Part shown: positions 20,565 through 21,562 of the stretch, piece after piece
Layout: each line of letters starts with the position of its first letter
How positions within the stretch are numbered: the first letter of the stretch is position 1
Assembly: GCA_910578555.1 (NCBI GenBank)
Contig: CAJTPS010000019.1
Coordinates: 51,359-72,920, forward strand
Direction: 5' to 3'
From: an uncultured Lachnospiraceae bacterium
GTDB taxonomy: Bacteria > Bacillota > Clostridia > Lachnospirales > Lachnospiraceae
DNA: 21,562 nucleotides
Program-made: the position numbers and the translations under genes
The notes under the pieces: generated by a model
Database searches by the model: none
What the model was told of the DNA's origin: nothing
The model's input: the letters and a program-made list of their open reading frames with translations, nothing else

Positions 20565-20598
20565 AAAACCCCGGAAAATCAAGGTTTTCCGGGGTTTT
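20565..20598 (+). terminator. Terminator of rplM-rpsI
   Basis: AAAACCCCGGAAAA (20565-20578) and TTTTCCGGGGTTTT (20585-20598) are perfectly complementary around TCAAGG. It ends the ribosomal transcript. Sequence after it no longer resembles the host genes. Confidence 0.92.
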
Positions 20599-20620
20599 CT
20601 TATACCCAAACAAGCTGATA

Positions 20621-20638
20621 TAGTTTGACCTGATTTGA
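20621..20638. repeat. Direct repeat TAGTTTGACC, copy 1
   Basis: TAGTTTGACC followed by TGATTTGA. It pairs with copy 2 at 20820-20837 (16 of 18 bases match), 199 nt away in the same direction. This may be a recombinase arm-type site or an end repeat of the inserted element. Confidence 0.5.
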
Positions 20639-20666
20639 CACAACGAGAGCCATTTTCACCCAATTT

Positions 20667-20741
20667 TTAGTGGTTAAAAATAGGACAACCGGCAAAAATG
20701 GAGGTAAAAAACGGGCTTAGTGGTTAAAAAATAGGACAACC
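20667..20741. repeat. Paired 24-nt direct repeats (iteron-like)
   Basis: TTAGTGGTT...TAGGACAACC occurs at 20667-20690 and 20717-20741, the second with one extra A. The second copy also contains a perfect 6-bp inverted repeat GTGGTT/AACCAC (20720-20743). They lie about 300 nt before parA. Candidates are integrase arm sites, a centromere-like site for the partition system, or replication iterons. Confidence 0.6.
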
Positions 20742-20819
20742 ACAGCCCTGATTTCGGGGTATTTCAGAGGCGATTTTTACTCCCTCTCACCCCTCAATTT
20801 ATACGAGAACAGTTTGGCG

Positions 20820-20837
20820 TAGTTTGACCGAATTTGA
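20820..20837. repeat. Direct repeat TAGTTTGACC, copy 2
   Basis: TAGTTTGACC followed by GAATTTGA. See copy 1 at 20621-20638. The two copies bracket the iteron-like pair. Confidence 0.5.
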
Positions 20838-20862
20838 ATAATTGAATATGATTTTAATGCAG

Positions 20863-20892
20863 GCACTCAGTATTTTTTGCTGGGTGCTTTTT
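20863..20892 (+). terminator. Terminator-like hairpin upstream of parA
   Basis: GCACTCAG (20863-20870) pairs with CTGGGTGC (20880-20887), one G.T pair, then TTTTT. No gene precedes it within the region, so it either insulates the element from rpsI transcription or attenuates a leader. The 20599-21010 stretch has no gene that I can see. Confidence 0.65.
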
Positions 20893-20921
20893 GCGTTTCC
20901 GGGGAACTGTATTCCGGGATC

Positions 20922-20966
20922 AGAAAAAGCCGTCACTTTTCAATTTATGAAGTGGCGGCTTTTTCT
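20922..20966. terminator. Long hairpin just before parA
   Basis: AGAAAAAGCCGTCACTT (20922-20938) pairs with AAGTGGCGGCTTTTTCT (20950-20966), 17 positions with a single G.T, and ends with T-rich sequence. It could terminate transcription in both directions and lies 33 nt before the parA ribosome binding site. Confidence 0.75.
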
Positions 20967-21010
20967 ATTTCCAGAAGCAACCACAACGAATTAGAAACGA
21001 GGTGATTATC

Positions 21011-21562
21011 TTGAACACGCAAATCATCGCCATCGCCAACCAAAAGGGAGGTGTGGGCAAGACCACAACCTGTGCCAACTTAGGGATTGGGCTGGCACAG
21101 GCGGGAAAGAAAGTGCTTCTCATTGACGGGGACCCGCAAGGGAGCCTGACCATCAGCCTGGGCAATCCCCAGCCGGATAAGCTGCCCTTTACCCTCTCTG
21201 ACGCAATGGGCCGCATCCTGACCGATCAGCCGGTCCGCCCCGGCGAGGGGATTCTGCGCCACCCGGAGGGCGTGGACCTGATGCCGGCGGATATTCAGCT
21301 GTCCGGCATGGAGGTGTCGCTGGTAAACGCTATGAGCCGGGAAACGATTCTGCGGCAATATCTGGACAGTGTAAAGGGGCAGTATTCCCATATCCTCATA
21401 GACTGCCAGCCCTCCCTGGGTATGCTCACCGTCAACGCGCTGGCCGCCGCCAACCGGATCATAATCCCCGTCCAGGCGGAGTATCTGCCCGCCAAAGGGC
21501 TGGAACAGCTGCTCTCTACGGTAGCCAAGGTCAAGCGGCAGATCAACCCGAAACTGCAAATA
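21011..21562 (+). CDS. parA: ParA/Soj-family partition ATPase (3' end outside the window)
   Basis: A deviant-Walker ATPase, used in plasmid and integrative element partition or in chromosome segregation. The first 184 residues are visible without a stop. Walker A is KGGVGKTT (12-19) with the deviant lysine, Walker A' has D39 and D41 (LLIDGDPQGS), and Walker B has D131 (HILIDCQPSLG). The start is TTG 21011 (MNTQIIAIANQKGG) with GAGGTG 6 nt upstream. Codon use is unlike the rest of the window (CGG/CGC arginine, GC-rich third positions), in line with horizontal transfer. Conjugative elements of the Tn1549-type often carry such a gene at one end. Confidence 0.85.
   Translation, partial: MNTQIIAIANQKGGVGKTTTCANLGIGLAQAGKKVLLIDGDPQGSLTISLGNPQPDKLPFTLSDAMGRILTDQPVRPGEGILRHPEGVDLMPADIQLSGMEVSLVNAMSRETILRQYLDSVKGQYSHILIDCQPSLGMLTVNALAAANRIIIPVQAEYLPAKGLEQLLSTVAKVKRQINPKLQI

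Overview
The window is low-to-mid GC Gram-positive chromosome, most probably from the Clostridia and probably Lachnospiraceae. Evidence for this is the zinc-type S14, a zinc-type adenylate kinase, strong AGGAGG ribosome binding sites, sigma-A promoters, a KOW-domain gene between map and infA, and the order ecfA1-ecfA2-ecfT-truA-rplM-rpsI downstream of the alpha operon. The genus cannot be fixed from sequence alone.

Layout. 1-4528 is the distal half of the S10/spc ribosomal protein operon (rplN, rplX, rplE, rpsZ, rpsH, rplF, rplR, rpsE, rpmD, rplO). 4528-8039 carries secY, adk, map, a KOW-domain RNA-binding protein and infA. An internal promoter at 8078-8106 then precedes rpmJ, rpsM, rpsK, rpsD, rpoA and rplQ, which end at a strong terminator (11792-11833). 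11973-14864 holds a methyl-accepting chemotaxis protein and a convergent membrane-anchored M15 peptidase. 15052-18649 is an ECF vitamin/metal transporter energy module plus truA. 18681-19280 (minus) is a degraded C-terminal piece of a GH43-like glycosidase. 19438-20533 is the rplM-rpsI unit with a consensus promoter and a long leader. From about 20600 to the right edge the sequence changes character (direct repeats, two terminator-like hairpins, a GC-richer parA), which looks like the end of an integrative element inserted just after rpsI.

The most interesting signal is in the spacers of the ribosomal protein operon. Four nested imperfect palindromes (34-92, 1616-1675, 2174-2232, 9337-9400) share one architecture: an outer stem of 7-8 bp, a 3-nt bulge on the 3' side, and an inner stem. 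In three copies the inner stem has an A.A mismatch at the same place. The paired bases differ between copies but stay complementary. Each copy is followed at once by a second hairpin, often built on a GCGAAGC/GCTTCGC core with extended arms. Relatives of that second hairpin also occur in the secY-adk and rpmJ-rpsM gaps. They are absent from the spacers shorter than about 50 nt. They may be a family of mobile RNA-forming repeats or mRNA processing/attenuation elements that set stoichiometry within the operon.

How the genes work together: most encode ribosome assembly, translation initiation (IF1), protein export (SecY), N-terminal methionine removal (Map), nucleotide balance (Adk) and RNA polymerase alpha. 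The ECF module energises uptake of vitamins or metals by S-components encoded elsewhere.
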